Source of the DNA: Byssothecium circinans
Lineage: Eukaryota > Ascomycota > Dothideomycetes > Pleosporales > Massarinaceae
Length of the DNA: 64,000 nucleotides
Assembly: GCA_010015675.1 (NCBI GenBank)
Contig: ML977026.1
Span: forward strand, 1-64,000
Direction of reading: 5' to 3'
Shown here: in pieces, positions 33,311-44,777 of the stretch
Layout of the letters: the number at the start of each line of letters is the position of its first letter
Numbering within the stretch: position 1 is the stretch's first letter
The notes under the pieces: model-generated
The model's database searches: none
What the model saw: only the letters and a program-made list of their open reading frames with translations
What the model was told of the DNA's origin: nothing
Position numbers and translations under genes: made by a program

Positions 33311-34032
33311 CCAAGTCTCAACAAAACCCCACACCTTCGATGCACTTACTGATGCAGTAGTCTCGCTTTCACCGAACACCAGAAACCAGAAACCTATCTA
33401 GATTCTTAGCCTAGGCCCCGAGCCCACTAACATCTCTTGAGCCAGTGAAGCTCCACAGCTACCCCGCCACCCCGCCTCTCCCAGAAAGCTACCAAGACTA
33501 CCAAGCGCTACCCATGTTTCCGGTTCTTGGTATCCACCCACGTGCCACAGTACAAATGTCAGTCAAACTTACCAAGAAGAAACAGCACTGATGTGACGTT
33601 ACCAGGCGACCGGCGTATGGGCCACGAAACGATAATTGTTCGACAAAGCCTAAATTACCAAACAATTACAACTGCCATGTGAGGCAATTCCCATCACATC
33701 AGTGTCGAAAACAGTTCCGGTTTCAACCGAGTGTTTAATATCATGCATATTTCGGAGAGGGATATAAAAAAGTGGGTTAGGCAGGGCCGCGGACGGTATT
33801 ACATATTTAAGTGCATTGGCGCCGCACCGTGCCGCGACACGGTGGCTTGCCAATTTTTCTTCACTTTTCTTCACTTCGGTTCGTTTGCCTTTTTGAGAAT
33901 CGAACACGGGTTGCGTGCTTTTGCGGTGGAAGTTATAGGGAGCAGGAGGCGGGTGTATTTCGCATGCGCTATGGATTTTGTATGCACGATAGGGATGGAG
34001 AATGAGGTTGAGGATGAAGAGAAAGAGGAGGG

Positions 34033-34701
34033 TTGTCGCTGGGGATATCCGCATTCGCGCGTACCGTAGGCAAACTGTTTACCTATCGCCAACATCCTAC
34101 TGGCTCCACAGTATCAGAAAAAGCTCAAGAAACACCAAGAGAGTGGCGCGGAGCACCAAGAGCCGGGAAGGACCATCGGGAACGACACCAAGGCGGTGAA
34201 GTCAACGAAACACAACCCAAGCACAACCCAACATCTAGTGGCCGAGAGTCGAGTCGACGCAGCTCTTCAACGAGAAGAAATCGGCTCCATACAGTGCTTG
34301 ATACGACACAAGAACGCGATGCATTTCACCGATTGGGCGCACAAGAGCGTTATATGTATGAGCGACCACTACGGCCCCCGAAAGCGGACCGGAGACGAGA
34401 CCGCCATCACCACGTCAAAAAGTCGCCCCGGCCGACCTTTGTACCAGCCTCGTCTGGAACTTTTCTTGACTTTTCAGACCAAGCAATGCCGAGCACATAT
34501 CTCGTTCAGTCCACGATAATTCACCGTTCCGACTCCACACTAATACGGTACGGTACATCGAAGAAGCTCTACTCCTTGGCTCCGAACCCCGCGCCAACCC
34601 CATCCGTGCACGTAACCATCTCACTACGCCGCAAACATCGATCTCGGCATCAGCGCCTAGACTTCCCAACTTGGCTTTTCGCCGTTCGTATTCAAGGCTG
34701 A
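34033..34701 (+). CDS. Possible gene or exon, unknown product
   Basis: The frame is open for 222 codons, but the first in-frame ATG is only at 34354, so a full gene would need an upstream exon that I could not place. Content is Arg/Ser/His-rich at first, then a more protein-like part (TYLVQSTIIHRSDSTLIRYG). A frame on the other strand (34966-34415) is equally long and also plausible (LISLEYERRKAKLG). I cannot decide between the two, or chance. Family unknown. Confidence 0.22.
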   Translation: MSLGISAFARTVGKLFTYRQHPTGSTVSEKAQETPREWRGAPRAGKDHRERHQGGEVNETQPKHNPTSSGRESSRRSSSTRRNRLHTVLDTTQERDAFHRLGAQERYMYERPLRPPKADRRRDRHHHVKKSPRPTFVPASSGTFLDFSDQAMPSTYLVQSTIIHRSDSTLIRYGTSKKLYSLAPNPAPTPSVHVTISLRRKHRSRHQRLDFPTWLFAVRIQG

Positions 34702-34921
34702 TCAAGTCTAACGGAGATACTTGGGAGGCTTGGAGGGGTCTTGGATTGCGGGGTGGGCATTCTTGGACACCTAAGGTAGCCCTGAACGTGAGATGTGATT
34801 CACGCACGCGGACAGGCGTCTGTGGTAGTGTTTTATCGACTGTATGCGGCGTTTGGTTTATGTCGAGACACCTTCTTGTTTCGGATATGGGTGTCGGGTG
34901 AGGAGGCAGTGATCGGGAGGG

Positions 34922-34928
34922 TATATAA
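34922..34928 (+). promoter_or_regulatory. TATA box of the transporter gene
   Basis: TATATAA, about 180 bases upstream of ATG 35103 and followed by a purine-rich stretch, in a position fitting a fungal core promoter. Confidence 0.45.
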
Positions 34929-35102
34929 GAGGGAGACCACTGGGCTGGGTGCAAGAACCAGGCCATTCAGTCAGGCGTGTTGGTTCCATCTCTTCTTTGT
35001 ACTTGGAAATACTTATTTGGGTGGTTCCTTTCTATACCTCTCTGTGTTTTGTCGTTTCAAGATTAGCAAACTTCGTCGACACGGTCATCGATACCAGTGA
35101 AG

Positions 35103-36693
35103 ATGGCGGAACCAAAGAGCGAGATTGTCATGCTCGAAGCAACACGAACTAACGACGATGACTTCCGCAAACCCGTCCCCATTGTCGAGAAGCAGGACTA
35201 CTCTGGTGCTCATGAAGTGCGTCACCCTCCAATTCCCCCTTTCATATTCCATCACTCTTCCCTCTCAATCTCGTCATTCACTAACATCCCCCTCAGAAAA
35301 CCGACCCCCGCGAAATCGCCCTCGTGAAAAAGCTCGACCGCTGGATCATGCCTATGCTCTGGTCTATGTACTGGCTCAACTACCTCGACCGCAACGCCAT
35401 CGCCCTTGCCCGCCTCAACGACCTCGAAGAAGACCTCAACCTCAGCAGCACCCAGTATCAAACCTGCGTCTCCATCCTCTTCGTCGGCTACCTCCTCGGC
35501 ATCGTGCCCTCCAACATGTTCCTCAACCGCACGCGCCCAAGCCGCTACATGGGCACATGCATGATGCTCTGGGCCATCGTCTCCGCCCTCACCGCCGTCT
35601 CCACCAACTTCACCGGCCTGCTGCTCACGCGCTTCTTCCTCGGACTGACAGAAGCGCCGTACTATCCCGGCGCCGTGTACCTACTGAGTAGCTTCTACAC
35701 GCGCAAGGAACTCGCGACGCGTATTGCCATTCTGTACACTGGAAACATCCTTGCGACCGCGTTCGCAGGGCTCATCGCCGCAGGCGTCTTCTATGGTATG
35801 GATGATGCAGCGGGGATATCGGGATGGCGCTGGTTGTTCATCCTCCAGGGTGTAGTAACCTTCGTCATTGCCGTCGTCGGATTCTTCTTGCTCCCCGATT
35901 TCCCGCACGACACCAAGTGGCTCACGCCCGACGAGCGACTCCTCGCGACCAACCGCATGGAACTCGACATTGTCGAGAACAACGGCAACACGTCGACGAT
36001 GGCGGGCCTGAAACAAGCCTTCCGCGACCCCATGGTCTGGATCTTCGCCGCGATGGCGCACATGCATCTCGCGGCCAACGGGTTTAAGAATTTCTTCCCC
36101 ACCGTCGTGCAGACGTTGGGGTTCGGAGAGACGGTTACGCTGGTCTTGACGTGTCCGCCGTATTTGATCGCCGGCGTGGTGACGATCGCAGTGTCGTGGT
36201 CTAGCGGCAAGTTCAATGAGAGGACGTGGCATATTACGATTTCCAAGACCGTGGCGACGATTGGGTTTGCGGCGGCGTGTGCGACGATGGATCTGGGGGG
36301 CAGGTATGCGAGCATGGTTATCTTTACCATTGGGACGTATGGGGTTAATTCGCTGATTTTGGGGTGGTGTGGATCGACTTGTGGGCAGACGAAGGAGAAG
36401 AAGGCGGCGGCGATTGGGATTGTTACTATGGTTATGAATGGGTCATTCATCTGGTAAGTTCACCTCTTCTCCCCTTGAGACCAAAGGGATCGTGGCTGAC
36501 TGCTTGGCTGAATAGGACTCCGTATCTTTGGCCAAAGTCGGATGGGCCGCGCTATACCATTGCGCTGTCTTCTTCTGCTGCTTTCTCGGTCGCGACGGCT
36601 TTGTTGGCTTGGGTAGCGAAGTTTATTATGAAGAGGAGGAACAGGAAGCTGAGGGAGTCTGACAACGAGACTACTACCTTCTATGTGTACTGA
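35103..36693 (+). CDS. MFS transporter, DAL5/anion:cation symporter family
   Basis: Three exons, 35103-35216, 35297-36453 and 36516-36693, give 482 residues. Introns of 80 and 62 bases have GTGCGT and GTAAGT donors. Exon 1 encodes a hydrophilic N-terminus. The core shows about 12 membrane spans, with family marks WSMYWLNYLDRNAIALARLN in span 1, LSSTQYQTCVSILFVGYLLG in span 2, RFFLGLTEAPYYPGAVYLL in span 4, and GWRWLFILQGVVTFV. This is the fungal family that includes allantoate, pantothenate, nicotinate and biotin permeases, which import organic anions by proton symport at the plasma membrane. The substrate cannot be read from the sequence. The short cytosolic tail is basic. The neighbours (gelsolin-like protein downstream) give no pathway hint. 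Confidence 0.9.
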
Positions 36694-37455
36694 GTTGATC
36701 GTTCAGTGTGTGAACGAAGCTTGAAGGGGGTCTTTCTGGTATCCAATGTTAGGCCTTTTGAAGTTACGAGCACAGAAGGAATTTATGACTACATAGATGG
36801 AAAGACTGCCTTTCCCTGCTGTTTTTGTTCAATTGTCATGAAGAAATGTGAAATGACTTTGATCGATTTTCAAGAAGTGAATATGCATGCGATTTTGGTA
36901 GTGCTGAACCTTGGATCTCGTGTTGAATCCGAGCGTTTGTGAACTTCGCATAGAATTCATAGCAGATATTGGAAGCAACAATTTATGCCTCTGAAGCTTC
37001 GACACCAAAAGGTACTCTTTGGATTGACCAAAAAGTGATATTGTCTGTAAAGTCGAAAAAGTCAGCGCATGGGTCGACTCGCAATAGCCGTAATTATCGC
37101 CATGCGAATGTACATGTAAGATCGATCCGTATAGAGAAAGTGTTTCGATATTCGTGAAGCTGTCCCTGTTCCTGTTCCTGAATCAGCAATGACGTCGACC
37201 AAACCCCCCGCGTTTCAAAGCTTAGACCCTGTTTGCGAGCTTCACTCAGCTCCGATGCTCACGCGCTTCATACTCTTGACCATTCCTCCGTCTTTCCACA
37301 TCCCCATCACTTCAATCGCATACGACTACCTGCTATCAAATCCATAGAGACCCGCAAGCCCTCGACACTTCCACGGACGAACGGTCGATCGAATCCTTCG
37401 TACCCACCACGCTCGCTACCAGCGAACCGCACCACATCCTCCACGCCGAACAACG
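36694..37455. other. Intergenic, promoter of the gelsolin-like gene
   Basis: AT-rich 3' flank to about 37150, then a CT/C-rich leader. No other gene is recognised. Confidence 0.4.
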
Positions 37456-38661
37456 ATGCCACCACACGAAGGTCTCGTCCACCAACAAGAATACGACTGG
37501 CGCGACTCAAACGTCGCCTTGATAAACTCGGATCTCGACCACAAAGTCAAGCACCAATCCGCCAGCACCGAACCCGCCTGGAACAACGGCGTCATCGGCA
37601 TCGAGCCCGGGCTCTACATATGGCGCATTGAAGACTTCGAAGTCGTGCCCTGGCCCAAGGAAAAACACGGCAGTTTCCACGAGGGCGATTCATACATTGT
37701 GCTGAACAGCGAGAAGGTGCAGCGGAAGCAAAGCGATGCTGCAGACGCAGAAAGTGAAGAAGAGAAAGAAAAGTTGGTGCATGATATTTTCTTTTGGCTG
37801 GGTTCGCATACGAGTCAGGATGAGGCGGGGACGGCGGCGTATAAGACGGTGGAGTTGGATGAGTTTTTGCATGGGGCGGCGACACAGCATCGCGAGTTGC
37901 AGTCGGCGCCGTCTGATGCTTTCGCTGCGCTGTTCCCTCGCTTGAAGATTTTAAGGGGTGGGGTGAAGTCTGGGTTTGAGCATGTAGAGACGAATGAAGA
38001 GCCTGTGCATACTGATACGCTGCTGCGTATCTTCAAGCATCCGAGTGCGGCGGCAGGACGGGACGGGATACTTGTGCATGAAGTTGAGCCGACGTGGAAG
38101 AGCTTGGATGAGGACGATGTGTTTGTGCTCGACAAGGGCGATAAGATATTTGTGTGGCAGGGTAAAAACTGCAGCCCAATGGAAAAGCTCAGGGCTGCGC
38201 AGGTGGTGAACGACCTGACAGTTGCTAAGCATGTTGATGTGGAAGTGCTAAGTCAGGCCGAGTCAAGATCAAAGGTCGTTGTTGACTATCTAGGCGGTAA
38301 CGATGTCAATATCATGGACACCACGTTCAAGTCGCAGCGACCAGTATCAGCGAGAAGCGAGAGGGAGGTCAAGAAGCTGTTCCGACTCAGTGATGCAGAA
38401 GGCGAACTCTCATTCGATCTTGTGAAAGAGGGAAACGCGATCAGTAGGGGTGATTTGGATGGTAATGACGTATTCCTGTTGGATGCTGGTAAGAGCATAT
38501 GGGTCTGGGAAGGCAAAGGTGCGAGTCAAGCAGAGAAGAAAATGTGGCTGAAGGTCATGCAGCGATACGTCGTGCAGCAGGAGGATGCCGCCGGCTTGTC
38601 CGTCGCGAAAGTCGCGCAGGGTAACGAGGGGAAGGGTTTCTGGATGGCAGTCGAAGCGTAG
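37456..38661 (+). CDS. Gelsolin/severin-like actin-binding protein
   Basis: A single-exon gene of 401 residues. Three gelsolin-type repeats can be followed. The first, residues about 45-165, has GLYIWRIEDFEVVPWPKEKHG, GDSYIVLNSEK and HDIFFWLGSHTSQDEAGTAA. The second, about 200-280, has DDVFVLDKGDKIFVWQGKNC and MEKLRAAQVVNDL. The third, about 315-395, has GDLDGNDVFLLDAGKSIWVW and SQAEKKMWLKVMQRY. This matches the three-repeat layout of severin/fragmin, calcium-regulated proteins that sever and cap actin filaments in the cytosol. There is no signal peptide and no villin headpiece. Gelsolin-fold proteins outside the Sec23/24 family are sparse in fungi, so the presence is of some interest. An insertion rich in Glu/Lys (RKQSDAADAESEEEKEKL) sits in repeat one. 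Confidence 0.9.
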   Translation: MPPHEGLVHQQEYDWRDSNVALINSDLDHKVKHQSASTEPAWNNGVIGIEPGLYIWRIEDFEVVPWPKEKHGSFHEGDSYIVLNSEKVQRKQSDAADAESEEEKEKLVHDIFFWLGSHTSQDEAGTAAYKTVELDEFLHGAATQHRELQSAPSDAFAALFPRLKILRGGVKSGFEHVETNEEPVHTDTLLRIFKHPSAAAGRDGILVHEVEPTWKSLDEDDVFVLDKGDKIFVWQGKNCSPMEKLRAAQVVNDLTVAKHVDVEVLSQAESRSKVVVDYLGGNDVNIMDTTFKSQRPVSARSEREVKKLFRLSDAEGELSFDLVKEGNAISRGDLDGNDVFLLDAGKSIWVWEGKGASQAEKKMWLKVMQRYVVQQEDAAGLSVAKVAQGNEGKGFWMAVEA

Positions 38662-41600
38662 ACACCAGAGCTGTGAGTACTGTGGCGACAGCTTGGAGTC
38701 TAGACTTGTTAATCTCAGCATTTCGAATGAAAGATGTTACATTGGCACGTTGGAAACCATCTCCGCAACGGTCCGGCAATCGGCCGACTCTCGGCACCGC
38801 ACTCTGAATTCGCTTTCGCACGAAGAGTGCTATCGAATAGCATACATTGGCTTGTTGGTTGGGCGCGTGCGCTCCACGTCTGCTATAGTATGTCGTGCGC
38901 TCCTTCAAAAAGAGTATGATAGTCAGCAAATCGAGCCTTGAGGCCAAGACTGAATTGTGCTAAGAGTTGCCACCCGCGGACGAAAAACGGTGATGGAAGA
39001 TCCTGACGGTGGTCTGTTCAGCCCCTTGTTCTGTTGGTAACGCTGTGAGCGCCAAGAAACGGTAGCAATTGCGATGTCGAAAGATGATACCTGGGCTTAT
39101 TCGCTTGACCCCCGAGAGTGGTGTGAGGGAGCGTGTGTGCCGATCCCCCTTATATACCTCTCCTTCCATTCCTGTTGCCTACCTAAATAGTAGTATGCTA
39201 GTAATTGGTTGTCTAATCTGTGGGGTTAGTACTTGGTTTGTCTGATAAGGGTTGTGAACACTAGCTAGAGGCGTGGATGCGGCCTAGCAAATGCGGTGTG
39301 CCAGAAGGGGCAGGCGGTTTGTAGGGCCGTCACAGTAGATTTCGGCCCTAGCATCTCATCTAGCAGCCCAAGGAGGATCGATAACAATGTGGCGTCAACG
39401 TCACATCCCTAGGTGTTTGGCAGTAGGCGTGTATGCACAGATGAGGGGCCCTGACCAACGTCCGTAAGGGGAATTATTGTTCTAGTTAACCACATTGGGA
39501 ACAACCTGAAGGATTTCAACGCCTGTAAGTGTCCGGTCGGCTAACCAGGTTAAACCCACGCTTGGGTAAGATCCGGTCGAATCAAACTTTTGCATTTGGA
39601 TGTACTTTTGATGGATCATGGTAGATCTCCGTATCGGCCTCGCTAAGCTTCATGGTCATTATAGTGACTCGAAATCCCTCGCTCGCGATCCTTCGAAATG
39701 TTTAACGTGGAGCCCAGGGATGAATAATTCAGCGGAAAATCACCGCCTTGCCACACTGACGGCGAGAACAGGACACTCAGAGACGTAACAGGCGTAGCAT
39801 GAACGGGCCTCGAAACACATGCCTTCCATTACCGTGTTGGCGGGCGGAGCAGAGGGTGCAGGTGCGTGGGGGCCGGTTTGGAAGTCGGTGGGTCTGTAGG
39901 CAACATTGTCCATTGCACATCACTTGATCTCCCGGTTCTTCCGCCTAGACACAGTTGTGTGACATGTTTGAGGATGGCCTGACCCCCGGACACTGCAGGT
40001 TTAGCCGATGTTTACCAAGACAATCAGCTGCATAAGGCGCGGCCTGTCTGTGAGAAGGCTGAATCTTCATCAAGCTTTTGGCCGGAGTTAAACAGTTCCG
40101 AGTCTTTGGCTTGCGGCTCTGGTAGTAGCCTTGCGTTTCTCTGGGACCAGAAGAGAAGCACATAACGTCGAATGCATAGTGAATGCACGTATATATTTGG
40201 AATTTTGGGTCGAGTTTCCACCCTCTATTTTGGAATCGAAACAATGGAGTGATCTCCACATAGCCTTAGGAACGAAAGCACGAGTTTCAACATTAGACTC
40301 ATGAAGAACGCCGCTAGCGGTAGGACGGTTGTCTTCGCATTAATACGCTAGGGTATGAGGTAGCTGGGGTTGGTTGGTGGAATCCAGTACATAGGCGAGT
40401 GGCGATGCACCGCTGCCGCTGCAAGGCTGATTTCTGTGTCGCCAAGGAGCATCATCAGTTCGGTGGTAGAGCCATCGACTTGGATCAAACAGCGGAGAGA
40501 TGGTGTTGGGTGTGGCATCTGCCATGTGGTGTGGAGGAGATGAAGGACCACAGGGCATGCGCTGCGCTAAGCCGCTTTCGGCCAGGCAGAAAGGACCCCG
40601 TTGCACCTTCCTCGCAACTTTAACCTTAATCACACCTCTATTCATCCTTCACCCCCTGACCCTCCTCGTCATTGTCATTGTCATCGTCACTGGCACCTCC
40701 CTCTGGTCCATTGTGCATGATTGCATCGCACCGCCACGAACATGTTCAATTGCGGAGCTTTCACAAGTCGGCCGGCATAGCGAGCGGCGCTCGGGTTTCG
40801 CTTGACGATGCCCGCACGGCTGCGACGCCTATCACCGACCGTCTCTCGTTGAACCTTCACCACCGCCGTGGCATCTCCATGCGTTGCAATATTGTATTCC
40901 TCGCAAACGTTGACGGGGGCGTGCATTATTGTCCCAGATCAGCCTGACCCGCTGGGTGGGGACGGCAGAGCCGTTGTCACTGAACATTGTCCCCTACAAT
41001 GGCTTTCCCGTTGGCCTCCTTGTCCGGACGTGCCAGGCGGGAAGATTCATATCTCCGAAACGTTGCTACGGCGTCTTATCAACTCCGACGGGACATGCTA
41101 CGAGACATGGATTACCGGCCAATTAGACCGCCTAGAATTAAGAATCTACCGCTAAATGCCATGATTCGTCTCAAAATTCGGGCATCTTTTCGAATATCAT
41201 GTCCACTTTTGAAAACTCGAGCCAATTACGTGGTAATAAGAAAGCCGCGCTGGTATTAGGAGTCAATATCCCTGGGTGTCCCGTTGAAGGTGACAAGACG
41301 CTGTATGCATCTGTCCCTAGCAGCATCCTCCCGCCGCGCTGCTAGGGGCATAACGTCAATCGAGTCCACCTCCACATTCCGGACATCGCCAGGCCGCTGA
41401 TGCTGGCCACCGGCGCCAGACTCCCGTCCGACTTCATCACAGCTTCACCGTGGCGACCTTGCAACCTGTTGTTTTTCCGCCCCCGTCGCTTCGCTTTCTG
41501 GGCATGGCTAATTTCCACCCATGCAATTTTGGGGCTCGTCCACACCGCCCTAGGTAGATAATGCCTAGCCGTTAAGTCGGAGAAGCCGCTAGCGTTGGTA

Positions 41601-42330
41601 TTCCAGAGTGAGTCTAGCGGAACAGGTCGCAGTCCTTCTGCCGTCTCTTCCTAGTTGAGATACCATTGCGAAACTGCGTACTCCGTATGAACCATTGGAC
41701 TGTTAGCACGCTACTGACGCTTTAACGCAACAGAGCTCTTGGTCTGACACAACACCCGTGCCCGATTCTGTACTCAGCTGGGTAGAAGCGTTCGAAGTCG
41801 AGTTTAACAAACACCCATTCCATCATGACATCAACCTGTGCATTTCCATCAAGGCTGATTCCTGTCGTCAAATGCTCTGGACGCACGCGATGAGAGCATC
41901 TGGTCGGGGCTCCCGCACATCTTACACTAGCTGGTACGTGCGCCTCCTGATCCAACCGACTGGCGGTGCATTTCTGTGCTTGTTAAACCGCCACTGGACC
42001 GTGAGCTTGACTAGTGAGTTGACTTAAAATAGGCGACCGCAGGGCGTAAGTTACCTCGCCGTTAGGGCTGGCACTTGGAAGCGCTTCCTCCATCACGTGA
42101 ACCGGGCCCCTGTTCGTCATTTCGCGCGAGAAACGGCTGGTAAGACCTGGTCTAGCGCAAAGTTCTATACAGCAACCTACAAAACTCCCATCAAGCTGTC
42201 CACTTCGCACGAGTTACACAATCAATAGGCTCCTAACGTTCTTCCTAACACGCCTGAAGATACCTTGACGCCCATCGACCTATTATTGGAACGAGAATCG
42301 GATACGATACGTACGGCCTGGGATTAAAAA
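38662..42330. other. 3.7 kb intergenic region, no gene seen
   Basis: Many short frames on both strands but none with recognisable protein content, codon pattern or supporting splice sites. Composition is ordinary, so it does not look RIP-damaged. No tRNA-like B box or repeat of note was found. The last 100 bases are the promoter of the Zn2Cys6 gene. Confidence 0.45.
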
Positions 42331-44777
42331 ATGGCGTCTAGATACGATGGTCGAAGCGAAGCACCATTGATCACTCGACGACGACATGTGCTAGCATGTG
42401 CAAGATGCAGAGCAAGACGGGTGAAATGCGACCGCGCCCAACCAGCATGTTCAAACTGTGTCAAGGTTGGCGCGCTCTGTCAACCAGTCCAAAACACCAC
42501 GCCCTCCCAAACAACAGAACCATCGCGACCGAGCAGCCGGGAACCGGTGGAACAAAATCGTCTATCCAAACTAGAAGATGAGGTGGCTCGTCTGTCTCGA
42601 GAAGTCAATAGCAGGTCGCCATCCCGCGAGCCATCGTACTCGCCGTCTCCCCCAGACCTCGCTGAAGGATATCCATACGCCAACCAAGGAAGAATTGTCA
42701 AAGGGGGCCGAGCCTCCACATACATCAGCCCATATTCATGGGCAGCAGCTGCAGAAGAGGTGTGTTCATATGCTCCAAGGCATAGAGAAAGATAGTTACT
42801 CACACCCTTTAGGTCATCGACATTGACACTCTGATCAGCGAGGGCTTGGATGACGACTCTCAACAGGCCTCTAGATATGCGGTCAATGAAGCGACAAGGA
42901 CGCTGGTCGATGACCAACTGCACGAGATCCTCCTTGGTGTGTTTAGCCACCGCGTGGATCCGATCACCCGAGTGCTTCACTGGCCGTCATTTTTAGATCG
43001 ATGCCGAGTTTTCCGCCAACGTACATCTGCGCATGCACAGGTCGCAGCTGCACCTAGCTTCCCAAATACTTACCCTGCCGGGGGTGCTTACAATTCGTCT
43101 CAACCGATACCGTTCGCGCCCCCCGCCACATTGCCTTCGAATTCTGGGGCATTGCCGAACGAGTCTTCAGCACCACCTACTGACAGCGCTTTCGGAACTC
43201 TTCTCTACTCGGTTTATTTTGCTGCTCTAGTCTCAATTATCAACAGTCCCACGCCTCCGGATCTTGGTCAAAACGTGAATGCAAGCACATTATGGTCCAC
43301 TTTCAAGCGAGAAGTCACGACCAGGATAAGCAAGCTGGACGGAAATCTCGCACGAGCAGAATCTGTCGAGATGCTTCAAGCCATGCTTCTATACATTGTA
43401 AGCGACTTCTCCATCGGAATAGTCCATGACTAACTCTCCAAAGTCGGTCGAGCTAGGAAGCACCGATTGCCAACTTCAGTGGTTACAGCTCGGTACAGCC
43501 ATACGAATGGCACGATCTTCTGGCATACATCGCGATCCATCAAACTTTGGTTTCGACCCTATCGAGGTTGAGATCCGGCGAAGATTGTGGGCTCAGATTT
43601 GCATCCTCGACACTCGTCTTGCTGAGCAATTATGCCGTGAGCCCACAATTACGCCCGATTCTTACGACATTATTCTACCGTTGAGCATCAATGACCAAGA
43701 GCTGGCAGAGATCAACCGGAATACCATTGCTGCGAGTCAAGGCCAAATAAACAATTTCAAGACACTCGAAGACGTCGAACAGGAACAGCAACTTAGCTCT
43801 CCCTTTTCGTCCATGACCCTTATGCTTGTAGAAGCTGAAGTAGCAAGACAACAGCAACAACTTCTTTGCTTCCGCTATCAGCCCCGAGATCGACCACTCT
43901 CAGGGACGTCGACCTCACCTCAAGTTGCAAGAAGAGCAACTCCTTTTGGAGGCCGACCTGGCCGCAATTCCTGGGTGGGCGAGCTACAAGAGCGCTACAC
44001 TACTCGGTATCAGTGGGATCGGCTGGATAGCTCAGATCCATTTCAGTATCTGGTGTCTGAAATATGCCAGATTAATATCCTGAAGTCAACATTTATCAGT
44101 CGATTGGCGCAGCGCAAGGAAACATCCGGGCCTACCTCCACACCAAGCGGCCACTCTGAAGCACTCAGGTACGTTTGCCTAGGTCCCACCTATCTATATC
44201 ACTGCATCATCTGTTTCGAGCAGTAATGTTTTTGATGGCGGCTAATCCTCATAGTATTTTCCATGATGCCCTACAACTCGCGACACGCTGTGCAGCCGTG
44301 GCTCACCAATATTCCACTTCGCCGTTGTACTGGTATACGCGAAGGATTCGCGAGACAAGTTCATGTTCATTCCTCGCGCTCGTCCTGGCATCAGACTTGC
44401 CAGTCAGTCACGAAGCTACAAACGCAGCTTGGGCAGTGCTGGATCAGCTCTTCGCTCCGAATAACAACGGCCAGACTATGGAACCAGGACTACGATCGAA
44501 TTTGATTGGCAAGGTTCTAGCAAAGGCCAGAGTGAAGCGCGGAATGCAGATACAGGTGCCTATTACGCAACAGTTCGGAGATCAAAGTATACACGCAGCA
44601 ACAGGGGCCTATCCGATGCATGTAGCTCAGTACCGCCCGATCTCGTCTCCCTCAAATATGGGCAATACCCCCGGCTTTCACCCTTCTGGAAATCTCTTCG
44701 AAGATTGGGATGCGCTCATGCAGGAGCCTATCTGGCCTGCTGGTGTCTCGAGCGCCGATCAAAGCTATTGGGTATGA
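42331..44777 (+). CDS. Zn2Cys6 fungal-specific transcription factor
   Basis: Four exons, 42331-42759, 42813-43397, 43444-44168 and 44255-44777, give 753 residues. The zinc cluster is at residues 23-50 with exact C-x2-C-x6-C-x6-C-x2-C-x6-C spacing (start CARCRARRVKC). A linker and short coiled coil follow (LSKLEDEVARLSREV). The middle part is the fungal-specific regulatory domain: DPITRVLHWPSFLDRCRVFR, then LQWLQLGTAIRMARSSGIHRD, then EIRRRLWAQICILDTRLAEQLCREP. The protein should bind CGG-type DNA sites in the nucleus. The junction 44168/44255 joins AG to T in frame; a nearer acceptor at 44223 would break the frame. Targets are unknown; no metabolic cluster is obvious, though a P450 gene lies 2.2 kb downstream in the opposite direction. 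Confidence 0.9.

Larger units (their letters stand above)
30747..35102. other. Long intergenic region with transposon remnant and weak frames
   Basis: The 3' flank of the rhodopsin-domain gene is followed by an AT-rich remnant (31560-32740), a small 12-base repeat (33275-33310), and a region at 34000-34700 where both strands have open frames. The last 200 bases are the promoter of the transporter gene. Confidence 0.45.
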
